Positions 1 through 7,850 of a DNA stretch of 27,086 nucleotides are shown in pieces; the stretch's first letter is position 1; every line of letters begins with the position of its first letter. Under the pieces are notes generated by a model. That model was not told the origin of the DNA. It saw only the letters and a list, made by a program, of their open reading frames with translations, and made no database searches. Source of the DNA: a virus. A program made the position numbers and the translations under genes. The stretch lies in IMG/VR virus record IMGVR_UViG_3300044568_002998, positions 1-27,086 of that record. One strand, written 5' to 3'.

Positions 1-555
1 CTGTATACTATAGCTTGTAGCGTCTATTTGTTTATTTAATTCTGTTATTTGTTTAGAAATGGCTTCACAATCAGCGGTTTTTTTAGTTATTTCTATTTGT
101 ATATCTCTAACTTTTTTTTCAGCATCTATTTGTTCTTTTGTTTTATCACTATTGTTCATTATAGTTGTAAGTGATTCACAACTAACTTTAAATAAATAAT
201 CGAAATCGATGATTAAACTACATGTTTCGTCAACACTATCAGTATAAAATATTGTACCATCATTACCGTCTGGGTTAAGTGTAACTTTAATATTGTCTAA
301 TCCACACGTATCCGAATTTGCGGTCCATCTACATTTTTGGGTGTTTAAATCAAAATAATAATTACTATTAGGTTTTAATCTTTCACAACAATCATTCCTT
401 AGAAAGATTGGTCCAGAAGGCATATAGACAGATACAGTACCATCTTTATTTTCTACAACAGAACCATTACCATTTTGTATATCAGTTAATGATAAACAAT
501 TATTATAATTACTATTAGCGTAAGTTTGGTCTGATTCAGCAAAGAAATAGCTCAT
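1..555 (-). CDS. Cys-rich tail-module protein, N-terminal part (3' end outside window)
   Basis: The frame is open from an ATG at 555 to the window edge, giving 185 codons with no stop. I do not recognise the family. The protein begins MSYFFAESDQTYANSNYNNC and contains eight cysteines, including an adjacent pair (about residues 65-66) followed by a further Cys about 20 residues later. This pattern recalls the C-terminal part of the 877-aa protein encoded just upstream. From about residue 140 the sequence becomes Lys/Glu/Gln-rich with a heptad-like look (KTKEQIDAEKKVRDIQIEI and onward), which suggests a coiled coil that continues past the edge. It is the last gene of the tail module visible here, and a TATAAATA box lies 13 bases before the start. 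A structural, possibly fibrous, tail role is inferred from context only. Confidence 0.75.
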   Translation of the reverse strand, partial: MSYFFAESDQTYANSNYNNCLSLTDIQNGNGSVVENKDGTVSVYMPSGPIFLRNDCCERLKPNSNYYFDLNTQKCRWTANSDTCGLDNIKVTLNPDGNDGTIFYTDSVDETCSLIIDFDYLFKVSCESLTTIMNNSDKTKEQIDAEKKVRDIQIEITKKTADCEAISKQITELNKQIDATSYSIQ

Positions 556-568
556 TATTTTATATTTT

Positions 569-576
569 TATTTATA
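569..576 (-). promoter_or_regulatory. Candidate T4-type late promoter box (TATAAATA)
   Basis: TATAAATA reads on the minus strand in the 43-base gap before the Cys-rich gene starting at 555. It is the T4 late promoter core. It sits only 13 bases from the ATG, so the leader would be very short. The site is palindromic (TATTTATAAATA), so orientation is not proven, and the motif also occurs by chance in this AT-rich DNA. Confidence 0.4.
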
Positions 577-598
577 AATACTTTATTACTTGTTTTAT

Positions 599-3232
599 TT
601 AATTAACCCTAGAAATATCAAAATTGTAACATGGTAAGTCACCATTTTTTCTAGCTTTGAAACCATTTATCAATTTGCTAGAAGGTTTATTTAAATCTAG
701 TAACCCTTTATCTGTTAATTTACAACCAACACCCACTTCATTTGTATAAGGGTCAGTCACATTAGGTACTTTTATCGTGTAAACTATAGGACAATGACAA
801 CCATCTGGTGTCACTATGCTGTGCGTACCATCTGGTCTAACAAAATCCAAATAACCATCTTTTGGTGTTCTAATACTTTCCCATTCACATGAAATAGTAC
901 AACCACAATTACCATTGGAAGTACAACAAACATAACCACTATTCACTGTTACACCACCAACTACTTCCATTTGTGGAAATGGTATACCATTAAATTTAGT
1001 GCAACACTCTTTACTAGCATATATGCTAGTCCTTAATATTGGATTACCGTTATTATTAAAAATACTTCCATCCTTATTATACTGATAAAACGAGAAATTG
1101 TAAAGTCCATCATCATTATTTATTGTTGGTGATGTAGCTAGATTTGAATCACACGTTGGTGGTGGTGGGTCTTTTTTTGTAAGACAAAGACTTATAACAT
1201 TGTCAATACCTTCACATGGACACCCACATCCATTGTTAATTGTACCACCACTATATGGGTCTGAAATAACTGTTGGTCTAAAAATAACACACTCAGAAAT
1301 ATCTTCACCTAATAGCCCAGATGCCTCAACTGTATTTACATTAGTATTTATAGCTGTTTCATCATAAGTACCATTTTGGTTATTTGTAAATAAGTTTGTA
1401 CTACCAGTTGTTATAGTAGCTGAAGTAATAGTTACAGCGGTAAAGTTAGGTATTAGGTTATTAAATTGGTTAATATATTTATAACCACCATCATATGGTC
1501 CTAAGTGTGGATTATTACCAGTTAGGATATCAACATCTGATAATCCACCACCAGTTTGTCTATACCATAAACCATAGTTTTGAAAATACATATCTGGTGT
1601 GTCGGCAAATAGCTTTGGATAACCATTGGAATCAATTGGGTATGTACTTAAATCAGTACTTAACCCATTTAATTGTAATACTTCTTTAAATAAGTCCAAA
1701 TTAATTGGTCCTTTTGCTTTGTAAATGTGTTCGTTAAATTTAACCAATCCTTTAGGTGCCCCTATGAATCTTAATAAAAATTCTATCGATTTTCTAGCAC
1801 CTTTTGATTTCCAAATCCATGGTGAGTTAAGTATAAGTCTTCGCCATAATTCAATGTCGGCTTCGGCTGCTGTTAAGCCAACGCTTTGACCACTAAATGT
1901 GGAGTCACCTCTTTTTAAGTAATTAGATAGTAAGTTATTCTCAGTAACTGAAGAAATCAATTCCCAACCCAATACTTTGGCTAAATCTTTTAAATAAACA
2001 TCTGGTGTGTTATCTTGTTTATCATACGATACTGTATGTGCAAATTCAATACCAGTTATTAATTTATTTATTTCATCAAATTCTCTACCATATATTCTAA
2101 GTGTTTTATTGACTTTTTGACCAGATGTATCTTGGTGTAGTTCACTTAAATGTACTGGTGTTGTGTCAAAGTTAGATATTGATTCAGTAACTAAGAATCT
2201 ATTAATTAAATCACTAGATTTTAAATCATTTTTATTCGCTATATCAACCAATTTTGTAACAAAACGAATATAATCTGACGATTGAAAGTCAATGTTGTAA
2301 CCGTCTGATACTGGCCATGTAATTGATTCTTTAATATAAAATACTGAACCGTTATCTGTTGTTATTGGATACCTAAAAGATGATGTGTATTTTGGTGCTT
2401 CAAATCTATTTAATAAATAAGATTGAAAATCTGGTAAAGAATTGAAGAAGTGTTCTGCTTGTTCTTTATTTGGTTTTATATGGTAACTAATAACACCATT
2501 ACTTGAACCACCACTAAAAACATCCCCATTTACTTTAAAATATAAAATATCATTTAATAAATTTGTTGAACCAGTAAAATCTATTATTTTTGATTCAACA
2601 TTATTTAAGTATATAACATATGATGGGTATTCAATTGAAAGATTTCTAAGAGTATTTGCTTCATTAAATGTATTTAAAATAGTTCCGTTTTTTAGATAAT
2701 TTATTTCAAAATTGTTTTCTATAAAATTTGTTTTAACTTCGAACGTGGATGTATTTGTTAATAAATCATATGAATAATTTTCATATGTATAACCACTAAT
2801 AGCGTTACCATTAACATCAGATGCGTTAGTTTTTGTATATAGTGATGCTGGCCAATTTGTTATTATTTCTTCTAGAGAAACCCTAACATACTCAGTAAGA
2901 GAGCCAAATAGAGCATAATAATTAAGATTTGTTTTGTCTAAGTTAAGTTTAACATTTATGTTATTATTTAATATGGTTTGTACTTGTTTAGATGTAACCT
3001 TTAAATCGCTTAATGTTACAAAATTTGATAATTTTCTTGTGGTGAATATTTTATCATTTTTAGGTTCCATATTGGTTGTTATGGAAAAATTACCCATAGT
3101 AAACAATGTGGTACCAGTAGTATTACCTAATTGTCCACTAAGTAAATCTGGATTAAATGCTCTATATTCAATACCATTACCAAAAAATTCCTTTTTAGCA
3201 TAACCGACTACCTTAATTCTATAATTACTCAT
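599..3232 (-). CDS. Large tail protein with gpI-like (wedge) motif and Cys-rich C-terminus
   Basis: 877 aa. The start ATG at 3232 follows the upstream stop by 10 bases. Around residues 455-510 there is a segment of the form W-R-R-L-I-x2-S-x3-W-K-S-K-G-A-R-K-S-I-E-F-L-L-R-x2-G-x-P. This resembles the core of the phage tail protein I family (P2 gpI), whose members correspond to the T4 gp7 wedge arm. Together with the gp25-like (W) and gp6-like (J) genes in the same module, this suggests the third wedge component. The first roughly 640 residues contain no cysteine, whereas the last roughly 230 hold 17, including CGCPC, two CC pairs and CGC. That part could bind metal or form disulfides in the virion. 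The wedge assignment rests on one motif plus context. The N-terminal half and the Cys-rich domain are unassigned. Confidence 0.6.
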   Translation of the reverse strand: MSNYRIKVVGYAKKEFFGNGIEYRAFNPDLLSGQLGNTTGTTLFTMGNFSITTNMEPKNDKIFTTRKLSNFVTLSDLKVTSKQVQTILNNNINVKLNLDKTNLNYYALFGSLTEYVRVSLEEIITNWPASLYTKTNASDVNGNAISGYTYENYSYDLLTNTSTFEVKTNFIENNFEINYLKNGTILNTFNEANTLRNLSIEYPSYVIYLNNVESKIIDFTGSTNLLNDILYFKVNGDVFSGGSSNGVISYHIKPNKEQAEHFFNSLPDFQSYLLNRFEAPKYTSSFRYPITTDNGSVFYIKESITWPVSDGYNIDFQSSDYIRFVTKLVDIANKNDLKSSDLINRFLVTESISNFDTTPVHLSELHQDTSGQKVNKTLRIYGREFDEINKLITGIEFAHTVSYDKQDNTPDVYLKDLAKVLGWELISSVTENNLLSNYLKRGDSTFSGQSVGLTAAEADIELWRRLILNSPWIWKSKGARKSIEFLLRFIGAPKGLVKFNEHIYKAKGPINLDLFKEVLQLNGLSTDLSTYPIDSNGYPKLFADTPDMYFQNYGLWYRQTGGGLSDVDILTGNNPHLGPYDGGYKYINQFNNLIPNFTAVTITSATITTGSTNLFTNNQNGTYDETAINTNVNTVEASGLLGEDISECVIFRPTVISDPYSGGTINNGCGCPCEGIDNVISLCLTKKDPPPPTCDSNLATSPTINNDDGLYNFSFYQYNKDGSIFNNNGNPILRTSIYASKECCTKFNGIPFPQMEVVGGVTVNSGYVCCTSNGNCGCTISCEWESIRTPKDGYLDFVRPDGTHSIVTPDGCHCPIVYTIKVPNVTDPYTNEVGVGCKLTDKGLLDLNKPSSKLINGFKARKNGDLPCYNFDISRVN

Positions 3233-3242
3233 TTTGTCTTAA

Positions 3243-4172
3243 TTATAATGTTGTTACTGATGTAAATGTTTTTGTAAAATCAATACTAGCTCTTTCTTCT
3301 CTAACCTCAAACAATGGTTTACCAGTGAATTGGTCTTTGATTTCATAAAGATTGTATTGTTTATAAATATCATTGTTGAAGTTATAGATAGTGTAAATAC
3401 CATCTTCAAGACTTTTACTTTGATTACCGAATATTGCATACGCCAATGTTTCAATATCGTGTTCTACCATTTCAATCTCAAGCATAATCGGATTAAAAAA
3501 TGTGTTTGTGATAATCACTTGTTGGTTTGGTTGACCAATAAATGGTAATGTATTTGGTTTAACATTTGACGTTGAACTTGGGGATACGGTACAGTAAGTT
3601 AATGTTGAATTATCGTTAAAGCGATAACGTATTGCTTTTTGATTACTGTTTGTTAAGTTTTGATTAACTGGTTCAGCTCTATTGTTAGATGTGATAATTC
3701 TAAAGAAGTTATTTACTTTAGCGTCTTCAGCAGCTGTATTAGTATCAATATATTCAAGTCTATAACCAACCAACCCATTATTCTCAAATTTATTAACAAA
3801 TTGAGTTGGTATTGTTGATATATCAAATAAAACACCTTTGATGTCTGGATATGCGGATAATGCTCCGCAATCAACTATTTTAGTTCTAATCTCTACTGGT
3901 TTGATGTATATCGTATAAAAACCTTTAGCACCAAAAGTATCTACTGGTAATTTAAGTGTGTACATCCCACCAAACGCCTCAAAAACCTCTACATTTGATT
4001 GTGATTTATTAGGGTTATCAATTTTAATCAAGACTTCATTTGAGTCTAATTTTAATAAGTTAGTGTTACCAATCTTATCTCTAGATGGTGTGTAGTGGTA
4101 AAACACTTCCACATCATCTGGTGATATATCTGCTGGTCTTACAACACCATAAGTGCCCGTTGAAAAATACAT
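3243..4172 (-). CDS. Unrecognised tail-module protein, 309 aa
   Basis: 309 aa, starting MYFSTGTYGVVRPADISPDD. I do not recognise the family. It is Asn/Thr-rich and predicted to be mostly beta strand, with no signal peptide or membrane segment. The N-terminal 100 residues have a short-strand sandwich-like look (VEVFYHY, EVLIKID, GGMYTLKLP, GFYTIYIKP). It lies between the 292-aa and 877-aa genes in the tail module. A 109-base gap precedes it, containing two TATAAATA boxes, so it may begin a late transcription sub-unit with the 877-aa gene, 10 bases downstream. Baseplate or tail structural role is inferred from position. Confidence 0.7.
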   Translation of the reverse strand: MYFSTGTYGVVRPADISPDDVEVFYHYTPSRDKIGNTNLLKLDSNEVLIKIDNPNKSQSNVEVFEAFGGMYTLKLPVDTFGAKGFYTIYIKPVEIRTKIVDCGALSAYPDIKGVLFDISTIPTQFVNKFENNGLVGYRLEYIDTNTAAEDAKVNNFFRIITSNNRAEPVNQNLTNSNQKAIRYRFNDNSTLTYCTVSPSSTSNVKPNTLPFIGQPNQQVIITNTFFNPIMLEIEMVEHDIETLAYAIFGNQSKSLEDGIYTIYNFNNDIYKQYNLYEIKDQFTGKPLFEVREERASIDFTKTFTSVTTL

Positions 4173-4207
4173 AGTTATATTTGTTTATTTTTATTATATT
4201 TGTAATC

Positions 4208-4215
4208 TATTTATA
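4208..4215 (-). promoter_or_regulatory. Candidate T4-type late promoter box, proximal
   Basis: TATAAATA on the minus strand in the 4173-4281 gap, 35 bases before the ATG of the 309-aa gene. It fits the T4 late promoter core and lies between tail genes that would be expressed late. No Bacteroidetes-type TAnnTTTG element was seen in this gap. Confidence 0.45.
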
Positions 4216-4243
4216 CTTACCCTTAATTAAAACATAAATGATA

Positions 4244-4251
4244 TATTTATA
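4244..4251 (-). promoter_or_regulatory. Candidate T4-type late promoter box, distal
   Basis: A second TATAAATA on the minus strand, 36 bases upstream of the first in the same gap. It is embedded in an alternating A/T tract (TATATTTATAAATATA), so it reads on both strands and is weaker evidence than the proximal box. Confidence 0.3.
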
Positions 4252-4281
4252 AATATAAGAATATTTTTATCAAAGTATATT

Positions 4282-5160
4282 TCATTCTCTTTTTAGTTTA
4301 TAAAACCCATTTCCATATCTAGATAATTCACCTAAATCTTTTATTTCAGATAATCTTAAATGCATATCTAGAACACTGGTTTTACCCCTATCTACATAAA
4401 CATCACTTTGAACTTCTGGTGGAGTTGTTATACCAAATAAATATTCTTCTCTAGTAATTGCTGATAAAGAAATATTAGTTTCATTCCAACCTTCACTCAT
4501 ATAACTAAAGCTATTTAAATTTATTTGTGATTGTATATTATCGATTACAACATTTCTAGATGTTCCAGTATACTCTAAAAATTTGATACCATATACTTGT
4601 TTATCAGTACCTATATTACTATCAGCTATAGTGTCAAAAACATAGATTCTAGGTTCATCCATTGAATGTACTCTACTCACACCAGTTAATGATATATTTT
4701 TATAGTTTCTGTATGTCTCAGTATACATATCAAAACCAACTTTGTATTCATTAAGTATATCATATGATTTAAGCTCATCAATTCTACTTTCAGTTAACCC
4801 AGTTACTGTTGTGTTTCCATAAACATAATAGTTAGATATTACTTTATCTGGCATTCTTAATGTAAATTTATTTGTACCAGTTATACCAGTCATTTTTGGT
4901 GATGTGGCCCCAGCCATAAATGGAAATGTAATACCACTTGCTGATAGTTTATCGTTTAACAATGTATAGTCTGGTTGTGACTCAACCTTACCATCTTTAG
5001 GGATATAATCAATATCAGTGAACAACCCCATATCATCAATATTTTGAGTTAAATTAATCTTAAGGTAAAATGTGGTGGCAGTCATTACACCCCATGTAGG
5101 ACTATTAAGTGTTCTATCAACACTATTCTCTAAAAAAATTTTACGCTTAATTATTTCCAT
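4282..5160 (-). CDS. Unrecognised tail-module protein, 292 aa
   Basis: 292 aa, starting MEIIKRKIFLENSVDRTLNS. The start overlaps the stop of the upstream 285-aa gene by one base (TAATG), which points to translational coupling and co-assembly. I do not recognise the family. The last 35 residues contain a distinctive stretch, VDRGKTSVLDMHLRLSEIKD followed by LGELSRYGNGFY, that looks like a compact conserved C-terminal element with a helix and a Gly/aromatic end. The rest is Thr/Asn-rich and probably beta strand. There is no signal peptide or membrane segment. A baseplate or tail structural role is inferred from position. Confidence 0.7.
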   Translation of the reverse strand: MEIIKRKIFLENSVDRTLNSPTWGVMTATTFYLKINLTQNIDDMGLFTDIDYIPKDGKVESQPDYTLLNDKLSASGITFPFMAGATSPKMTGITGTNKFTLRMPDKVISNYYVYGNTTVTGLTESRIDELKSYDILNEYKVGFDMYTETYRNYKNISLTGVSRVHSMDEPRIYVFDTIADSNIGTDKQVYGIKFLEYTGTSRNVVIDNIQSQINLNSFSYMSEGWNETNISLSAITREEYLFGITTPPEVQSDVYVDRGKTSVLDMHLRLSEIKDLGELSRYGNGFYKLKRE

Positions 5161-6017
5161 TATGTTGCTAATATTTGATACAGTTTAACTGTTATGTTAT
5201 CCGTGTTTACAACTTCAGTTACATTATTTGGTGTAGGTGGAGTGGTATTAGGGGTATTATATGTTGTATCTATTTGATAGAAAAACCCTTTATCTGTTTT
5301 AGTTAATATATATCTAGTATATAGTTTTTTAATTAATTTTTCAATTGGTAGAGCTTTATCGTTAACCATAAGATTAGTTACTTTACCAGTTTTAGCGTTT
5401 TTAAATGTTGCTTTCATATATAGAGATTTTGGTGCTCCATTCATGATTAGCTCATCCTTAAAATCGTAGAGATAGTATCCATTTGATTTACCTCTTAGAT
5501 TAATTATTGGGTTTTCACATATGAATGTTAATTTTATTTCAGATGCTGGTTTTGTTTGACCTAACGCTAAGTTTGATGTTGTCGGTTGTGATTGATTTAA
5601 ATCACTTTTAGATAAACTAGGGTTTAATGTGATAAAACTTAATAGGTTTTGTGTTAATGGGCTATCACTATCATAAAAAGATAAATTAAGGAATGTTTGT
5701 TTAAATCTTTCAGTTTCAAATTTAATATCATCATCAGTAAACCCTATTGAACCGTATGTTGTTTTACCACTTAAATCTAATTCATACGTTATTTTATTAA
5801 CAACTTTCTTATTTGAATTAATTGGTTTAAATCTAGTTTTTTCGTAATCAACAATTGGGTTGATAGTTTTTTCTACTTCAATATCAACAAATACTCTCTC
5901 AATTATTTCAGATTGGTCAACGATTTGATACTCCAAATTTATTGGAATATTAATCGTAGTTGCTGTGGTAGCACTAGATAAAGTTGATAGGTTTATTTGG
6001 TATTGATTTACAAACAT
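5160..6017 (-). CDS. Unrecognised tail-module protein, 285 aa
   Basis: 285 aa, starting MFVNQYQINLSTLSSATTAT. The family is not recognised. A central stretch near residues 105-130 (ERFKQTFLNLSFYDSDSPLT) stands out as a likely conserved core. It is followed by a Ser/Gln/Asn-rich segment and a region rich in beta-strand-like sequence (FICENPIINLRGKSNGYYLY). The C-terminal 40 residues are Thr/Asn/Pro-rich. It overlaps the next gene by one base, so the two are probably translated together. A 40-base spacer holding seven TAA units on the coding strand precedes it. Structural role is inferred from position. Confidence 0.7.
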   Translation of the reverse strand: MFVNQYQINLSTLSSATTATTINIPINLEYQIVDQSEIIERVFVDIEVEKTINPIVDYEKTRFKPINSNKKVVNKITYELDLSGKTTYGSIGFTDDDIKFETERFKQTFLNLSFYDSDSPLTQNLLSFITLNPSLSKSDLNQSQPTTSNLALGQTKPASEIKLTFICENPIINLRGKSNGYYLYDFKDELIMNGAPKSLYMKATFKNAKTGKVTNLMVNDKALPIEKLIKKLYTRYILTKTDKGFFYQIDTTYNTPNTTPPTPNNVTEVVNTDNITVKLYQILAT

Positions 6018-6031
6018 TCTTTTATTTTAAT

Positions 6032-6052
6032 TTATTATTATTATTATTATTA
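6032..6052. repeat. (TTA)7 microsatellite in a tail-operon spacer
   Basis: Seven perfect TTA units (TAA on the coding strand) occupy half of the 40-base spacer between the 595-aa and 285-aa genes. The tract follows the upstream stop closely and ends about 15 bases before the next ATG. Confidence 0.85.
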
Positions 6053-6057
6053 GTTTT

Positions 6058-7845
6058 TTAACAAACTTCATCCTCACTATTGATTGTGTATTTATCCGTA
6101 ATTCTTTCACCATATGGGTCTGCTGGGAATTCGTTGTAATACAACCCCCAATCATTAAATGCATCTTGCCTTCTAACATAAAAACAATCATTTAAATGCA
6201 TGTAATGTGAACCATTTAAAAATGGATAATCTAAAGCTTTTTCGTCAGATTGGTTGTATCCAATACTTAACAAGTCTCGCCATAAATATCTACCATCATC
6301 TAATTTAACAGCATATGATGGTATACCTACAGTGCTTGAATCACCTAATTCTACATATGGAGAAAAATCTCTAATTCTTATTAATTGGTGAGCCTTATAG
6401 AAATACCCTTCTTGTCTAGGACCTAAATTAATTGTTTCTGTTGTTGGATTGAACCCAACAGTTTTATAATATGAGAAATTAGTTTCTGTTTCTCGATTTT
6501 TTGTATTAAATCTATGGGAAACATCAGCCAATATTATTTCTTGAACTTCAATTTTATTATATTCAACCAAATCACCATAAAACTCGTTGTTGATATCCAT
6601 ATCAACTTTGTATTCCAAAGGATTATGTGTTGGGAATGGTAAACTATTTTGATTATTACCACCGTTGTGTATTAAATTAATAGCTGGTATATCTCTTAAG
6701 TATGATTTTATTTTACTATCTTTTAAATCTTGTATATATGGTGTTTCAATACCAGATGATACCCTAGTGAACAACCCATTGCTACTGGTTTTAACCCTAG
6801 TTAGGTATAACTCACTTAAGGGTCTATCTAAATTATCAACCAATCCAGTTATATCAATATCTTCATTGAAAACGAATTGAACTATGTCGTCATTAAATAC
6901 GTTTTCACTAAACGCTAATTTATATACATCACAATCATCTTTTTCAATTATTGGTTTGTTTATAGTTTTTATTTTTTTAAAAATTCTGAAATAATAATCA
7001 GATTCAAACCCATTTACAACTCTTTTCATTCTAGAGTTTGTTGATACAGAACCACTTATTGGTAATTCAATTACAAAATAATAATCCTTTAAATCACCAT
7101 TATCCAAACCTAACCTAACAACTGTGTGTGTTCCATCATAATCATTGGTTCCAGTTATTTTTACTGTATCACCAATATTTAAATTATGTAAACACCCTAC
7201 ACCAAAAGCCGTCATTTCTTTTGTTGAAACCAAGCTTGGGGTAGCGTTTAATAACAACAACCCACCATTAACCATTGAATGGTTTGAATCTTTTTTATAT
7301 GGGTAAGTAATTGTTAAATCCCAATTTTTGACTGGTCCATCACCTAATTTACCACCATATGGTTTTATATCTTGTAAAAATGAAAAACGCTCCCTAGTTG
7401 GTTCCATATCGTAAAAATTACACGAACCACCTTTGCTTTTATCTGGTTCACGATACCCAAACCAACCGTCAATCTCCAATAAATTATTTTTATAAGATTC
7501 GTTGTAGCTTATGTCATTTAAATCAGTTACATTATTATTTTTAGGGAATGATTTATCTAAGAATAAAATATCATTAAGACCTTTCCATGTGTTAATACCA
7601 GTTGGAGAATCTAAATTAAATAAAGGGTTTGAACTATTAGAGTTTATTGTTCCTAGGATTCTATAAATTTTACTATTTTGTCTTTCTAAATCAAATCTTT
7701 CACCAACATCAACAATTTTTTCAATTTCACCTGGTGGTAACAATTTTTCTTTACCGTCCAAATTAATTTTGATAAAAGTATCTGTATTACTAGACTTTTT
7801 TGAAGTCTCAACAGTTAATCTTTGTTGTATTCTATTTATACTCAT
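6058..7845 (-). CDS. Unrecognised tail/baseplate structural protein, 595 aa
   Basis: 595 aa, starting MSINRIQQRLTVETSKKSSN. It begins 5 bases after the stop of the 1413-aa gene, so the two are cotranscribed. I do not recognise the whole protein. Around residues 222-265 is a small beta unit of the type G-D-T-V-K-I-T-G-x2-D-Y-D-G-T-H-T-V followed by Y-Y-F-V-I-E, a pattern seen in short beta-rich domains of many phage tail proteins. The C-terminal third is rich in Tyr, Trp and Arg/Asp (for example residues 515-570), which suggests a surface-exposed or receptor/peripheral module. The leader has GGG close to the ATG (AAGGGTAATG), the nearest thing to a Shine-Dalgarno sequence in the window, but this may be chance. 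No enzymatic motif was found. Confidence 0.7.
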   Translation of the reverse strand: MSINRIQQRLTVETSKKSSNTDTFIKINLDGKEKLLPPGEIEKIVDVGERFDLERQNSKIYRILGTINSNSSNPLFNLDSPTGINTWKGLNDILFLDKSFPKNNNVTDLNDISYNESYKNNLLEIDGWFGYREPDKSKGGSCNFYDMEPTRERFSFLQDIKPYGGKLGDGPVKNWDLTITYPYKKDSNHSMVNGGLLLLNATPSLVSTKEMTAFGVGCLHNLNIGDTVKITGTNDYDGTHTVVRLGLDNGDLKDYYFVIELPISGSVSTNSRMKRVVNGFESDYYFRIFKKIKTINKPIIEKDDCDVYKLAFSENVFNDDIVQFVFNEDIDITGLVDNLDRPLSELYLTRVKTSSNGLFTRVSSGIETPYIQDLKDSKIKSYLRDIPAINLIHNGGNNQNSLPFPTHNPLEYKVDMDINNEFYGDLVEYNKIEVQEIILADVSHRFNTKNRETETNFSYYKTVGFNPTTETINLGPRQEGYFYKAHQLIRIRDFSPYVELGDSSTVGIPSYAVKLDDGRYLWRDLLSIGYNQSDEKALDYPFLNGSHYMHLNDCFYVRRQDAFNDWGLYYNEFPADPYGERITDKYTINSEDEVC

Positions 7846-7850
7846 TACCC

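Noticed and set aside
599-3232. Possible reassigned stop codons
   Set aside because: All long genes run to ordinary TAA or TAG stops at tight gene junctions, with no in-frame stops inside recognisable domains. The standard bacterial code fits.
7833-7840. TATAAATA on the minus strand at the start of the 595-aa gene
   Set aside because: It lies inside codons 2-5 of that gene, downstream of its ATG, so it could not drive it. The motif also occurs inside other genes (about 1476 and 8081), as expected by chance in AT-rich DNA.
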